Positions 23,401 through 35,369 of a stretch of 64,000 nucleotides of DNA are shown in pieces. This stretch comes from Puccinia triticina (lineage: Eukaryota; Basidiomycota; Pucciniomycetes; Pucciniales; Pucciniaceae), in assembly GCF_026914185.1 (NCBI RefSeq), contig NC_070561.1, positions 1,798,001-1,862,000 of the forward strand, written 5' to 3'. Numbering within the stretch: the first letter of the stretch is position 1; each line of letters opens with the position of its first letter. The notes beneath the pieces are model-generated. The model was not told the origin of the DNA, ran no database searches, and saw nothing but the letters and a program-made list of their open reading frames with translations. The translations under genes were made by a program, and so were the position numbers.

Positions 23401-25019
23401 GGCGGAGGTCTCCTCCACCTCAACTACTGAATGAGGGTCCTTCGTCCCATAGTGAAACCGGATGGCATTCCTCCAGTCATCCTCTTGCTGTTGCCGGTTT
23501 GGCTTGGGCTTGCTGACGGGTGCTGGCAGAGGGACTTCCTCGAATTCCAGATCGTCGTCTGAGTCCGCCGGTAAGTCCTTATTTTGTCTCAAAGATCCTG
23601 TGGGCTCGGCGATTTTGACTTCCTCAAACTCTACATCCTCTTCATCAGATTCTACGTCGACCTTGACTGGATTCTTGCTGCTTCCAGTCTCTTGCTGACT
23701 TTCATTCTCGATTCCCAAGATCCAACCCTCTGAGGCTTTTACGAGAACGTATTCCTTGTTTCGTTGAGCAGCTATTTTGACAGGGATCGTGAGATTGGCC
23801 TTGGCGACCATATCGGTGACAGTTAGAAGCTTCTGGGTGAGATCGTTACGCTTTTTAAGGTTCAAGATCTGCGTTTGACTGAATTCATGATCATTCGTCT
23901 TGCGCATCGCCTCTACTCTCGTCCTATTGGGTTGACGGGACTTGACCCGAAGATCGCCAATGATTTCGTACTTCAATTCAGTCGATAGGGACTGGAAATG
24001 AGGAGAGTTAATGTCTAGATCTTCGGGAGTAAACTCGTGGATGAATTGTTTTAATTCCATCTCAGTAGCCAGTCGGTGATCCGTATCGTTCTGGGTAACC
24101 GAAGGAATCTTATCGATCGGCGGAAGCTGGTACTGATCCTTAGGGACAAATCTTGACTTCTTTGTGGGTGACGGAATCGGGGTGGTGTTTTGTTCGGTGG
24201 GATCCGACTGGCGTTTCCTCCGAACACTGTTCTTCTCCGAGAAGTCTTGGGCAATGGGATGATCGAAGTATACGGTATCTGGTGTGATCAGCTCACCCGT
24301 TGGCTTGACTTGGGAACGCCTGAGATCACGTTGACAAAAACCGGATCAAATTGGGAATGCAGCTTAGAGTCCAAGGAAACTAACTGACTTTTGAGCTTCC
24401 ATTACAGCTGCTTGTCTGAGTTGAGCTGCGAGTAGTTTCTCAGCTGTCTTTGCCAGATTGTCCTGCACGCCTCGTTTCCGTTTCTTTCTTTCGTTCTGAG
24501 AGAAAAAAGGAGATTGGATAGATCATTACAATAAGACTCTCCAAATGACAGTGCTCTTGTTGTGCGTTGAAAAGAAGGATTGAACACGCACAATGGTTTG
24601 TTTTTTGAGTATCGGGACACCACCGTCGAATACGAACACAGGCTTGATACCGTAGTACAACAATTTAGAAATCCTTCGGAGGAAACCCAAGATGTGAGCA
24701 TTGACGATTCCTTTTCCTTCACGGTCTCTCATCGCTTTTTGAAACTGAGTTGACAGAAATCGCGTTGAGTATGGATCCGCGTAAAAGCTTGAGGATCAGA
24801 TTCTCAGACGTTACCTGATAGAGCCAGATGGATGAATCTATGGCCAATCTCTTGCTGCCCATTGTCTCGAGATTGACTGGACGGGCGACGGGCGAAATGA
24901 GGGTCCATAATCCTGTAGTGTTGAACAGCAAGCAAGCAAAGGTTTCGGTGAGCTTCACTGGGATCCTGAAGGGTGGACTAAGAGGAGAATCGTATTACAT
25001 ACATACCCTGAACACCCAT
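20475..25019 (-). CDS. RAD2: DNA repair endonuclease XPG/Rad2
   Basis: The structure-specific nuclease that makes the 3' incision in nucleotide excision repair, acting in the nucleus with TFIIH. Eight exons join in phase: 25019-25007, 24912-24815, 24744-24592, 24495-24389, 24319-21613, 21505-21369, 21265-21092, 21006-20475, giving about 1306 residues. The first exon is only 13 bases (MGVQ plus one base), so the start rests on the conserved MGVQGLW. The N domain has D30 (LAIDSSIW) and D77 (FVFDGG). A long acidic Ser-rich spacer of about 600 residues follows, as in the XPG clade but not FEN1 or EXO1. The I domain has [27 protein letters not shown] and [15 protein letters not shown], which carry the remaining metal-binding acids. 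QGVLDDFF near residue 1105 fits a PCNA-binding PIP box. The tail is Lys/Pro/Ser-rich with nuclear-signal-like KGRKRAN and ends NPKKKA. It looks intact. Confidence 0.95.
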
Positions 25020-25883
25020 CCTGGCCTACGCTTGACGAGGAGAACCCGAGTTGATTTGGAGGAGAGTGTGAGTGTAAATATGTACAGCTCCCCGTCGGAG
25101 GTGATTGCTGGGAGAAGTCCAGGCGCGCTCATGTTGACCTGCCAGGGCAAACTACCCGATTCTTGCTCGTGTACTTAGTACCACTCCATTCCCGGATACA
25201 TGCGTTCCAACCGCAAACAAAGGATAGCAAAGGATGTTTGTTGTCTTTGCCATAACCCCATTCACAAAACCACTATGTATTTATGTAAACATGATCTATT
25301 TCACAGAGAAATACAATACCGACGTGCTTAACTCACATACAGAAATGAATCAGATGATACATTGATCCCTTTCAAGACAATCCCAACAACGAAGGAACAG
25401 CAAACAGACGGGTTGGAAAGATACGATTGGTATAAGTGATATTATTTTGATCAGCAGATTTACACCACACCACACCAAGTCACAGTAAAAGAGGAAGACA
25501 ATCAATCACAAACAAGAGAAATACAGTTGGATCTACATATATATATACATATATCAAGGGGGAGTGGAAAAATGGAATGAAAAAAATATCAACACACAAG
25601 AAAGGGGATAATAACGACACATGTGACAAATCAGAAAATGCGGCTGGGGGGCCAAGATCAAGGAGAATGCAAAAAAGGGAAAAACGACAGGTGAGCAGCA
25701 GGGTTTCCAGGAAGAAGGAGAGGGGTGGAAGCACAGAACATCGGGATATATATGATGATCGGGTGTTTTTTTGGGGGGAGGTTGGATAAAAAGAGGGAGA
25801 TGTGGAAAGGGTTATGTTTTGAAGAGGCGGAGGAGAGTGTCTATGGAGCAATGGAGGGAGGAGGGCAGAGGAAGAGGGGCTCG
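25020..25883. other. Intergenic: promoter of XPG and 3' flank of the next gene
   Basis: Non-coding, with (TA)n near 25538-25555. Both neighbouring genes are on the minus strand. No further feature was seen. Confidence 0.4.
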
Positions 25884-26979
25884 TCAGATGGGTTCGAAGG
25901 AGTCTGAGCCGAGGTCCGACCAGTTCCCGTCGAGAGAAGGCGAGTGAGCAGAGGATGGGATCACGGGCTCGTCCGCGACGGCCCAGTCATCCGAGTCGCT
26001 CTCCGGGGGCGTGTCTGCGGGGATCGATGTGGGGGATAGCTCGGAGAGAGACTTGGGCGATGCGGGGACGGAGAGTTCGGTGGACAGGGGATGATGGGCA
26101 TCGGGGACGGAGAGGCGGCCGTCCTGCTCCTGCTCCTCCTCCTCCTCCTCCTCCTGGGCGTCCTCATCGCGCTCGGTTTCGGAGCGCGGGGAGGCCTCGA
26201 AGTGTTCGGCCTGTTGGACGCGGTGCAGGCTGGCTGGGTCGGACGGCTGTGAGTGAGAGCCAAGCTGGAGGGCGAGCAGGCTTCCGAAGGCGTTGTCGGC
26301 CTGGCTGGGCTCCCAGTCGATCAGCGGCTGCACGTCGGCGATGTCCGTCGTCGACTGCAGCTCGCCGTCCCGCGCTGGGGACAGCTCATGCTGCGGGGCG
26401 GGCGAGCAGCGCTCGTCGGCCTCCACAGACTCCCCCAGACTCGGCGCGATGAAGATCACCGGGTCGGGGATCGGGATGTCCAGGATCGGGCTGAACGCGC
26501 ACAGCCGCTTGAGGTCCGACTTCGACGAGCTGGCCGAGGGCGTCGGGCTGCTCGAGCGGTGGGAACGTGGGATGGGCGGATAGAACTGCTGGCCAAGATC
26601 GATAAGCGGGTAGTCCTTGGAACGGTCAAGAGGGATGGAAGTTTTAGTATGATCTCGAATGGGATGCGGGGCGATTTGGGAGAAGAGAGGGACTTACGAG
26701 CTGGCCCTGGGCGGATTGATTGGTGGAGCGGTGTCTGAGGCTGGTGTGGTGGATATTTTTGGAGGTCGAGGCGGAGCTGGAGTGCTGGGCCGAGTGGAGT
26801 TCAGCATCCCGCAAGCCCTGGAGTCTCCGGATGCGCGATTCCTTTTCGGCGCGGATGGTTGCGCAGTAGGTGTGGTAGGCCTCCTCCTCGTCCGACTTGC
26901 GATTCAGCTCGGTGTAGATCACGTATCCTGCGCCGACGATGATGGCCATTCCGGCGGCAATGACGATGGGGTGGGGCAT
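25884..26979 (-). CDS. Membrane-anchored acidic protein of unknown function
   Basis: Two exons on the minus strand, 26979-26698 and 26615-25884, joined by an 82-base intron (GTAAGT...CCAAG). The product is about 337 residues. The start MPHPIVIAAGMAIIVGAGYV is a single N-terminal membrane segment followed by a charged helical stretch (NRKSDEEEAYHTYC, then EKESRIRRLQGLRDAEL), as in a type-III or signal-anchor protein with a cytosolic body. The rest is disordered, Ser/Pro-rich and very acidic, including a Glu run encoded by a CTC trinucleotide repeat (26130-26160) and a C-terminal DWAVADE...DLGSDSFEPI. No known domain was seen. The family is unrecognised, though clean splice sites and high GC content against the flanks support a real gene. 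Confidence 0.7.
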
Positions 26980-27842
26980 GGTGGAGTGCTGGCTTTCTCT
27001 TTTGGAGGGATGGTTCTGGGAAGTTCCAGTGGAGGTTCTTGTTCTCCGGTGAGGCCTGAGCTGCTGAAGGTGGAGGATGGAGAAGATGTGAATATGTATG
27101 TATATGTATTTGTTTGTTTACGTCAATCTCGAGACACTTTTCCCTGTTGAGCTGACAAGACTGTGGGTGAGAGTTCGATCGGGTGTTGCTGACAGGGCGC
27201 GTTGTTTATAAGACAGGGAGACGGGCACAAGAAGCACGCAGGCTGGGCAGCGGACGGGTATGGTGACAAGTAGCTGGATGCCAAGAGAAGGCGGAGGGCG
27301 GTGACGGAAGATGTGTATTCTGCTGGGGTAGCCGATGCCCAGCAAGTCGGTGCTGGTTTTATAGCATCGTCGCCATGGCCTGGCGAGTGGTCGCGAGGCA
27401 GGGATGCTCGGTGGAGACGCCTGGACGGCTCCGCGGGTCGCGCGTGCCGAGCCGGCTACCGATCAGCGTCGGCTGGGGCGGAGGGATGCTCGGTGACTAG
27501 CCCGATGAGCGCCGAGCCAGCCAGGCCACATCTTCCCAGACTCATCCCATCTCATCCTGCCCTACACATCCCGACTGGGAAAACCCCCAGCTTCTCAGAT
27601 GGCCTGCACTCTGCTGCAATCCCAGGCCAAGCTATGGGCGAGACCAGCCTGACTTGTCGCAACCTCACAAGATCAAGCATCCCCCCCCAAAAAAAAACGA
27701 ACTGCACTTCTCTGCTGAGAGCGAATAGAGATAGGCTTTTCGAATGTGATCAAGTGACCTCAGAGTGAGATAAACGGAGAAGGAAAGAATCGTACAAGGT
27801 GATCGAACAGGGAGTGAAGGATGGGGTGTGTGGGCAGCTCGG
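26980..27842. other. GC-rich intergenic region
   Basis: Promoter side of the minus-strand gene at 26979 and 3' flank of the NDUFB3 gene. Long open frames here appear to be composition effects. TGTATATGTATTTG near 27098-27111 is TA-rich but cannot be called a promoter. Confidence 0.4.
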
Positions 27843-28302
27843 TTATTTCTTGTCGCCCTGGCCAGTGACCCAGCCGAGCAAGCTGTCCTTGTGCTTGATC
27901 TGCTCCTCCGACTGCTTCCGGAGCTCCTGGATCGTCTTCGAGTTCGGCGAGGACAGGTTGTCCCATGCCACGTATCCCGAGAATGCGATCAGAGCTAGCC
28001 CGAATCCCGGGAACATGTTCTTGATCCTGCAACAAAAGAACAACAACAACAACCCAGGGTGTTAGTAACATGTATGTCAGTTTATCATGGTTCAAGTTGG
28101 CCCACTGGGTTCTTCTTGAAAATACTGGATGCTGTGTCACCGAACAAACGGCAAAAAAAATCAAACAATCAGAACAATTATCGAAAACCATTCCCGCGAC
28201 TCAGGCGCAAAGATATGAAAAAAAACGGTGCAACTCAACTCGACGCCAGGCTTCCCTCTTCGCCCAGGGATCCCGATAGATCGTCTCATTAGGGGCACCC
28301 AT
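27843..28302 (-). CDS. NDUFB3: NADH dehydrogenase (complex I) subunit NDUFB3/B12
   Basis: A small accessory subunit of mitochondrial complex I membrane arm. Three exons on the minus strand, 28302-28240, 28131-28106 and 28026-27843, join in phase to a 90-residue protein, close to the usual size. Exon 1 gives the family motif RDPWAKREAWR. The 26-base second exon gives HPVFSRRT. Exon 3 gives MFPGFGLALIAFSGYVAWD, the single membrane helix, and then a charged tail ending GQGDKK. The second intron contains a textbook TACTAAC branch site before TTGTTGCAG. The start is the only ATG in frame upstream of the motif. The tiny middle exon makes this gene easy to miss. The homology call is by motif recognition and is fairly secure. 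Confidence 0.8.
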
Positions 28303-29345
28303 TTTACCGACCGTATAGTCGAAGACTTGAGCCGAGGTAACGGAAAATACGACGAGCGGTCTGCTTCGGGCTTGATGTTTTTTTTAGGGGGGGGGATCGA
28401 CTGTATGAAAGGGTTTCGGAATAAATGAGGGATACGTGAGCTGCTTCCTTCCTTTCAATCAGCTTTCTTCTTGTGTATGACTGACCTGGTTGTTCTGCGC
28501 CTGGAGCCTGGATCGAGTGGATGGTCGTCCCGCTTCCCTCCTGCGCCGGGACGAGCATGTAACACCACCTGTCCCTGACAGATGTCACACACCCAAGTCC
28601 TGTACCGAACAGGAAGCCCGAGGCACCTGCAGTGCACCAACTTAAATCACTCTCTCTCTCTCAAAAGAGCTACTAATTTTCCTTACAATTTCATGCTAAG
28701 GTCACGGTAGACTGCCATCTTCGTGTGATCCTCCTTTGCATTTGAGCTTGTACCAATAAGAAGTCTGATTGTATCCTGCCTATTGTGTCTTTTACTCCTT
28801 CCCAAACCCAAAAAATCCTGCCACTTTCTTGCGTCTTTTAATCCTTCCCAAACCAAAAAAAAAAAAAACTCCATGTTGGCCAAAACAATCAGTGCATCAC
28901 TGTTTTTTTATCTTGCACACTTGGGATTTGGAGTGAAAAAGCGCAAATGACTGTGCCCCCAAGCATCCTGCAGCTTATCAACTGTCTGAGAATGTTTTTC
29001 CCTCGGGGAAAGTGTGTGGAGTGGCACTAAAAACACTGATTTAGGGTCCTTCAGGTTGGCTGTTGTAATCAACCATCTTCAAGCTGTTTAAATGAACCGG
29101 GAAGGAAGACCTACAGTTATTTTATTGCATCACAGGTTAGCTAGTAAGTAGGGCTTCCTGATTATCCAAAAACTTTAGTGGAAATATGTGGATATTTATA
29201 CGGAGCTATAGCAAAATTTGCGGGAAATAGCCCCCACAAATGCACAATTTCTTGAAATTAGCTCACTCTAAGGGCCTTTGCACCCCGTAAAAAGCACTTT
29301 TAAAAGTTTTCTGTCCCAACATGTGCTGATTCTAATGTACCACAC
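28303..29345. other. Intergenic; one exon-like block near 28498-28626
   Basis: On the minus strand a GC-rich block is flanked by CTGCAG and GTCAGT and reads without stops (TSVRDRWCYMLVPAQEGSG). It may be an exon relic or untranslated upstream exon of the neighbouring gene, but no partner exon was found. The rest is AT-rich with a (TC)n run near 28650. Confidence 0.3.
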
Positions 29346-29878
29346 TCAATCAAGCCAAGACTCTGATATCATTCTTGAAAAATCTTTGCCTGAATTGGAA
29401 TTAAAAAATGGTTGGATTTTCATGAAAGCCAACATTAGAACACTAGAGCACCTTTTGGTTATATATTCTTCATATAGGAAGTTAGTGTAAGAATAAAATC
29501 CCTGATAAAATGTTTGCAGTCCTCCTAATTCCTTTTGAATTGAATCAAAAATTGATCTTGCAACTGGTGTCATAATATCAGCAACCCCTCCGATAACATA
29601 CTGGGCGACGTCCTGAAATTTTTGGGGAATTACATCAATTATCTTATCTTCTGAAAATACATATCCAAATATTATACTGCAACTGTCTTACTAGGTGCGC
29701 CCCTGCCTCCCCCTCCGCTCCCACCGCTCCCACCGCTCCCGCCGCCCCCGTCGTTCCCGCCAGGCCCGCCGGTGCCGCTGCCGTTGTCCCTCCTTTTGCT
29801 TAGGGAGTTTGCGGAAGGCAGGCCAATTATTACGAAGGTCGCTAGCAACATGATGGTAAGGGGGTAAGAGGAGATCAT
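29346..29878 (-). CDS. Candidate secreted glycine-rich protein
   Basis: On the minus strand an ATG at 29878 gives a clear signal peptide (MISSYPLTIMLLATFVIIGL, then PSANS). A dibasic KRR site follows, then a Gly/Ser-rich linker, and a strong donor GTAAGA after 29692. The nearest in-phase acceptor (TATTTTCAG, 29651) opens an exon from 29650 that reads KDKIIDVIPQKFQDVAQYV and then helical sequence (RSIFDSIQKELGGLQTFYQG) down to a stop at 29346. The protein would be about 163 residues. The intron would be only 41 bases, which is short. If it is not spliced, the product is a 68-residue peptide that ends just after the Gly-rich part. No known domain. A Kex2-type site after the signal peptide is common in fungal secreted proteins; an effector role is speculation. 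Confidence 0.45.
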
Positions 29879-32101
29879 TAAAATAGTTCAAGCTTGGTAT
29901 CTCAATGTGGTTGACGCTTGCAATAAAATCCTCCAATGATATTTTGAAATGCAATTCTGATGGTATAGTCCAAAAAATGCTGTGATAGTTTTGCTTTATT
30001 TTGTGGTGGAGAGAAAGAAGATTACTCCCCAACGGGGCCAACTTTTCATCTCTCAAAGGCAAAAAATTAAAATGGGAGCTCTTCGCGCTATGCAGAGTAT
30101 AACCGTTGCCAAGTCGCACCAGACATGCTCTCTAATGATTAAATGGTTAATGAGGTAGTTTCACCGGACTGAGATCAAGATTCTTGCTTCGGTTGCTTGG
30201 TTCTAAAATGGACTTCATTAAATTTTCCATGGAAATCCTGTTAAAGTTTTAGACCCGTTGTTGCCTTCCGAAGGATTTTGACCGAGGAGCTGATAGAAAC
30301 TATTTCTTATGTGGGGACTTTGAACCAAAAGAGGTGGTTCATAAAATAAATACTCCGACTCAATGATTTATTACCAATGATATTAGAGAAGACTATAAAC
30401 CAAGTTCAAGGTCACACTTGTGACAGATGAATACAACAACTTGAGAAGAGAACTAGAAGTCTCAACTCTACAGGACACAATTATTTCAGAATCTACAGGT
30501 CTAAAATAAAGAAGATATAAATTCTAGAACTACATGTCTAGAATGAATAAAATTAAGAACTACTTCATGTCTCAATATAATGATAATTTTATGATAACAG
30601 CATTTTTGATTGGTGGTGAAATAAAAGTAGAGGCTGAGAGAGACTAGAAATCTAACAAATTCATCAACTATCATCCTCAGTCACCAATACCAAGGGCAAG
30701 TTTTCCACTCAATTCTCCACAAGACAACCCACTTCATTTCTAGTTTTTATCTTGTTTGCATTTTCATTCATAAGAAATATCCGGCAACAAAACCCTTGAT
30801 TTGCTCAATTTAAAACTGCTGCACTGATATTGAGACTTTTGTTTTGGCTACAGTTGTTGGCACAAGCAAAATCTTGTAAAAAACTTCACGCAAATAGAAC
30901 ATTGAATTGGTGCCTCTTTTCCTGTCTTATGCATTCATCAGGCCACTTTTTTAATCCAAAATGTGTGATTTTCTTTTTATTCTCCTTTCTGTGAAGTATT
31001 TCATCACAATAGAAGTTTAGAAAAACTTCAGAGCCTCTTTTAAGGTCTTTATTCACAACTTTTTTTTTTTAAAAAAAAAAAAAAACTATCTACATTTGGG
31101 TGCTCCTTGGAAATCAGAAAAACTTCTACATTTTTTTACAAGTTGTTCATTGGGTCCACACTTGAGCCAGAGCTCAATTGCTGTATCTAAAAGTGGAGTT
31201 AACCAAAATTACTTAAATCACTGGGTTTTAAAGCAATTATCTTATCTCCAGCAAGTGTCATCTGGTTGGGTTTATTCTGGTTTGAATGGTTCTGGGTAAC
31301 TGCTGCCCAAAAAAACTATGAACTCACAATTCTAGGCCTTTAATCATTGTGGTATGTGTCACAGTCAAACCTGTCTAACAGAAAAAGATGTACTGATGTG
31401 GCCAGTCTCCTCCGGGCCCGACATGGGGAATCCATACCAATCTACAGTCTTGTGCTCAGTCCTTTAGGGAAATTCAACCGGCAGTTTTGAATTCATACCA
31501 AATTTGAAACACCATGGCAAAAAACCAAATCCAATGTCAAAAGCCTCTGGTGGAGTTGGACTACAAATTCTACACAAATGCACTATTTAGATGAAAATTT
31601 GGGGACTTGACATTGTCATTCCAAGTGACTGAACAAGTCAGGCATAGCCCTTTCACTTTCTTGCCAAGAAAGCAGTGATTGATAATTTCTAAAAACAACA
31701 AATGGCTGCTTGTGTTTGGCGTGGAAATGAATCTTGCCTTCAGCCATGAAGTCGGATTATATCTCTCTCATCTGATGCCGGCAAAGTGGAGTCCACCGTT
31801 GGCGGCGGGCATGCTCCCAAATCAGGGACCATTTGTCAGTCAAAAAACTGGGCAATTCTCTTGCCCACAGCTCACAATGAGTGTCTCTTTACTAAGATGC
31901 CGCCCGTGGGAGATGGGAAGAAACTTCAAGAACAAGCGCTAAGTGTTTTTCATTATGAACGGAAGCAACCGTGTCCAATGGGCACCATTTGGAGAAGTCA
32001 ACAAAGAGAAGCTACAAGTTCAATTCTCACAATTCAATGTTCATCCACTGGCGGGCCTATCTCATGACCAACATTGCCTAGTTACAACACCAAGACAACA
32101 A
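29879..32101. other. AT-rich intergenic region, no gene recognised
   Basis: It contains an imperfect repeat arm near 31015-31130, related to 9575-9725, with a T-run followed by an A-run. Short plus-strand frames at 31679-32078 look faintly protein-like but lack any family motif. Confidence 0.35.
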
Positions 32102-32823
32102 TGTGGAACTCCGACCGGTGCTGGGCCGTCGGCAGTTACTGGAAGGGATATTGCACCTTAGCGCTGCCTTCGCGGTGGTCCTGAGGTTTTGTAAGAGTCT
32201 CCTTTGAGACTCTTCACTGAGCTTAGAGAGGCGTGTGGCACAGGCACAAAGCCTCAACAAAAGGTTCTAGGAACCACCTTAGTCTAGCCCAGGAGAGAAG
32301 GTCAGCTTCTCTCTGTATTCACAAGGGGTCTTGAGGGTTGAGATGAAAAGAGAGGAAAGAAAGAAATGAGCTTACCTAGCCCAGGAGAGAAGGTCAGCTT
32401 CTCTCTGCTGGACTAGGCGGGGTCTGGGGAAAAGACTATAACCTCGCGGGTTGGCTGATGTAATCCGCCCCTTGTGAACCATGGCTCACAGGCTTAAGAG
32501 TCTGGGGAATCAAGTGGTAGCGGAAGTTGGAGGGGGGGATTTGTTGAGAGACAACAAGATGTGGATTCTCGTTGGCGGTATTTTGTTGTTGAGGATTTGA
32601 GAGAGAATTCCAGCAAAGAGACTGGGGAATGTGATCTAAAAAAGGGGATTTGGAAGATTGGGACTCAAAGCGGCTGTGAGTTGAAACTCAGAAGACTGTG
32701 GAGAAATATCAGGATCAATATGCCTTAAGATTCTGATGAGAATGATCTGAGAAGGTTCAGACAAAGTCCCATGCCACCCCATCATCTGAGTTCAAACTGA
32801 ACTCAGACTCCGGGGTTGTGACA
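32102..32823 (-). mobile_element. LTR of a Ty3/gypsy element (3' LTR)
   Basis: A 722-bp segment that starts TGTGGAACTCC and ends GGTTGTGACA on the plus strand (TG...CA), next to the 3' end of minus-strand integrase coding sequence, so it is the 3' LTR. Inside, a 31-bp direct repeat (32284-32314 and 32376-32406) encloses an intron-like GTAAG segment on the minus strand. A diverged relative of this LTR lies at 51969-52478. Confidence 0.65.
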
Positions 32824-32999
32824 AGCTGCGGGACAGGTCATCATACGCCTGCGCATCTCTGCGCCCGCAACAACAAGAAGAAAAGAAAGGAAACAAAACA
32901 GACAAAACAACCTGAGACGGAATTGGAACAAAACCAACCCTCCACATAACAAAACCCTCTCCAACATGCGCATATAAAGAAAAGAATCAAAAAAGAATC

Positions 33000-34330
33000 A
33001 ACAAAGTTGGAAGAAAAAGAAAAAATGAGAACAAGGAACACAACATAAAACAGAAAGAAGTAAAAGTAGTCCTGATACATCTTGAGTATTCTGCCGTGCG
33101 CACCGCGTGCTGATTGATCTTGATGTCTTGATGACAAAAACTTGAAGAAATCCCTCTCGCCCCGGGCGCCACAAAAATGATCACCACATCTCCACCACAC
33201 TTGCAGTCTGTCCCTAGACTTCTTGTCTTCCATCCGTGCACTACGAAAAGAAAAGAAAAGGGAAAGAAGGGGGAAAGGATCTTCTGGTTAGGAGAGTCCT
33301 CGCGGGAGTAAAAACTTTTCACCTGATCCGCGGCGAAACGCCTCTTCAACTCCGTGCCGTAGAGCTCTGCAAGCACGTAGGAGCCGTCGGGAACCTGCTA
33401 CACAACGCGGTAGGGGCCGTTCCATCGGTGGGCAAACAACTGCCCCCACTGCGTCTCCAAGGACCGGTAAAGGCAAGAAATTGATTGCCAGGCTTGAGGG
33501 GCTCTCGAATCCGTGCTGCATTATTTTCTTCCCAATAGCGCAAGCGTCGCCCCGCGCATCCATCAGCTCCTTGTAAGAAATACTACGAGTCTCTTCGCTG
33601 CGCTCCAGTTGCCGGGAGTGCGCGACGAGGAGGTCAGACATGTCCTTCACCGCTTCCCAGTCAACGCCAAGATAAGATTTGATTTCAAGATCCAGAGGAA
33701 GCACTGCGTGCTGGCCAAAAACAAGCTCATACGGGGAGTAGCCTGTTGTCCTCTTGGTGGAGATCTGGTCAGAGAGAAGAATTGAGTTCTCAGCAGTAGC
33801 ATACTTGTCAACCGGTCATGTAGTGATAAATAGAGTTGTAAACCTAAATGAAACCTACTTGAATGTTAGTCTAAATAGTAATTGTGTACCACTTCCTATT
33901 TCTCTTTTTTCACTTGCACATCAGGTGTGCTTGCTGTTGTCTCAACTCAGTCTTGTGTTGTGTGCTAACTCCCTTGCTGGTCTTTGCAAAGGTTCATTGT
34001 TATTTCATTTCATTTTCTTCTCATCTCATGTTCATGAAATAAACCATTCCGTTACTCATTTCTCCGGCTAGCTTTACCAAGGCCGACTTGAGGGGTCCGT
34101 GACCACGCTCAATCATTCCCTGCCCTTCAGGATAATAAGGTGTAGAGATACAGTGCTGGCCCGGGAGCTTGCGTAACATCTCAGTAAATGTGCCGCTAAA
34201 CTCTGATCTACCATCTGTTGAGTAAGATTGCGCTAATGCGTAGCGCATTGTCCAATTTTCTTGAAGGAAAGCCGCAAATGCTTCCAAGGTGAGATTGTTC
34301 AGGATCTTTGCTTCAAACCACCCTGAGATG
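33000..34330 (-). pseudogene. Ty3/gypsy integrase, broken
   Basis: Minus-strand integrase pieces in order. 34330-34025 has the core with GWFEAKILNNLTLEAF, STDGRSEFSGTF and STPYYPEGQGMIERGHGPL, which carries the second Asp and the Glu of the DDE triad. 33800-33290 has STKRTTGYSPYELVFGQ and the C-terminal RYWEENNAARIREPLKPGNQ, with the last parts continuing in other frames (AELYGTELKRRFAADQVKSF). An insertion of about 220 bp (33800-34022) splits the two parts, and frame changes occur within the second. This is a dead copy. The zinc-binding domain of what seems to be the same element lies at 37880-38265. Confidence 0.8.
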
Positions 34331-34475
34331 TTGAGTTATAGAGCTGTTGTTATTTCTGTTTCATCTCTAGTTGTGTGCTACATACATGTCACATCCACTT
34401 CTCACATTTCACTACAGTTTCACATTGTCATCTAGTGTACTGGAGGAAGCAGACTTGGAATGACTTCCCTTTCCT

Positions 34476-34645
34476 CATCCTTCCACACCATCATCCACTC
34501 ACCCGCATTGTATCTGCTGTCTTCAGGTTAGTCATTCTCTTTCCTTTCTCTTCTTGTTGTTTTCCTTTCTTTTCATCTTCTGATGTATGCAATCCATCCT
34601 TCCACACCATCATCCACTCACCCGCATTGTGTCTGCTGTCTTCAG
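34476..34645 (+). repeat. 51-bp direct repeat enclosing an intron-like segment
   Basis: Two copies of a 51-bp unit ending GCTGTCTTCAG (34476-34526 and 34595-34645, one mismatch) flank a 68-base pyrimidine-rich segment that begins GTTAGT. A GT-AG intron 34527-34645 would restore a single copy. Confidence 0.75.
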
Positions 34646-35189
34646 CTCTTGTCTCACTTATCATGAGAAGTGGTCGCAAGCCAAAATCAAATACTTAGTG
34701 CTGCTAGCCTTGAGATGAACAGCGTTGTGGTGATTCATATAGGCAGGCGTGTTAGAATGTCCACTTGGAGATAGCACGGGCGGAAATGCACAGAGCGGCT
34801 GAGTGCAGAGTGAATTCCGGTGACATAAGCACTGAGGATGATGTCAGAAAGCACACTAAGAAAGCTTATGGAAAGTCACACGCGGATGGAATGCACGGGT
34901 TGCGGATTGCAGATTTCAGATTGTTGTACCAGAACAGAAAGACAGGGCTGGCTATTGAACGGTTTTTAGTTATGCTACATGTATTTAGTGATAGTTACAT
35001 TTCACAGTCCACATAGTTTTCAGTGTAACCGAAGTTTTGTCGTTAAGTAGCCGTCTAGTTGTCTAGTCTCTGTTTCCTTAACAATAATCTTGTTCACTTC
35101 AAACTATGATCACCTCAACTGTTCTCAGGTCCGTTTCCCAGCTTTTCATGTCTCTCAAAATTTCTTGTCTCATCTTCTTTTGTCTTTAG

Positions 35190-35325
35190 GTTTGCTCCAT
35201 CTGCTTGTTCTGTCACTGCTGCTCGCTTGTGTCCTAACGCGCATATCATCCTCAAAGGTTTGCTCCATCTGCTTGTTCTGTCACCGCTGCTTGCTTGTGT
35301 CCTAACACACATATCATCCTCAAAG
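35190..35325 (+). repeat. 68-bp tandem duplication with GT...AG ends
   Basis: Two tandem 68-bp units, each starting GTTTGCTCC, containing GTCCTAAC and ending CTCAAAG. They differ by about four transitions. The preceding bases are TCTTTAG. Confidence 0.8.
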
Positions 35326-35369
35326 ACTTTTTGTCTTATACTGGACTGCGGTGGACTACACTGGTGGAT

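Noticed and set aside
26253..27768. Several GC-rich plus-strand frames
   Set aside because: They are antisense shadows of the minus-strand gene at 25884-26979 or promoter DNA. No splice or motif support was seen.
31679..32161. Protein-like plus-strand frames
   Set aside because: Three short frames overlap without splice logic or family motif, so they are too weak to list as a gene.
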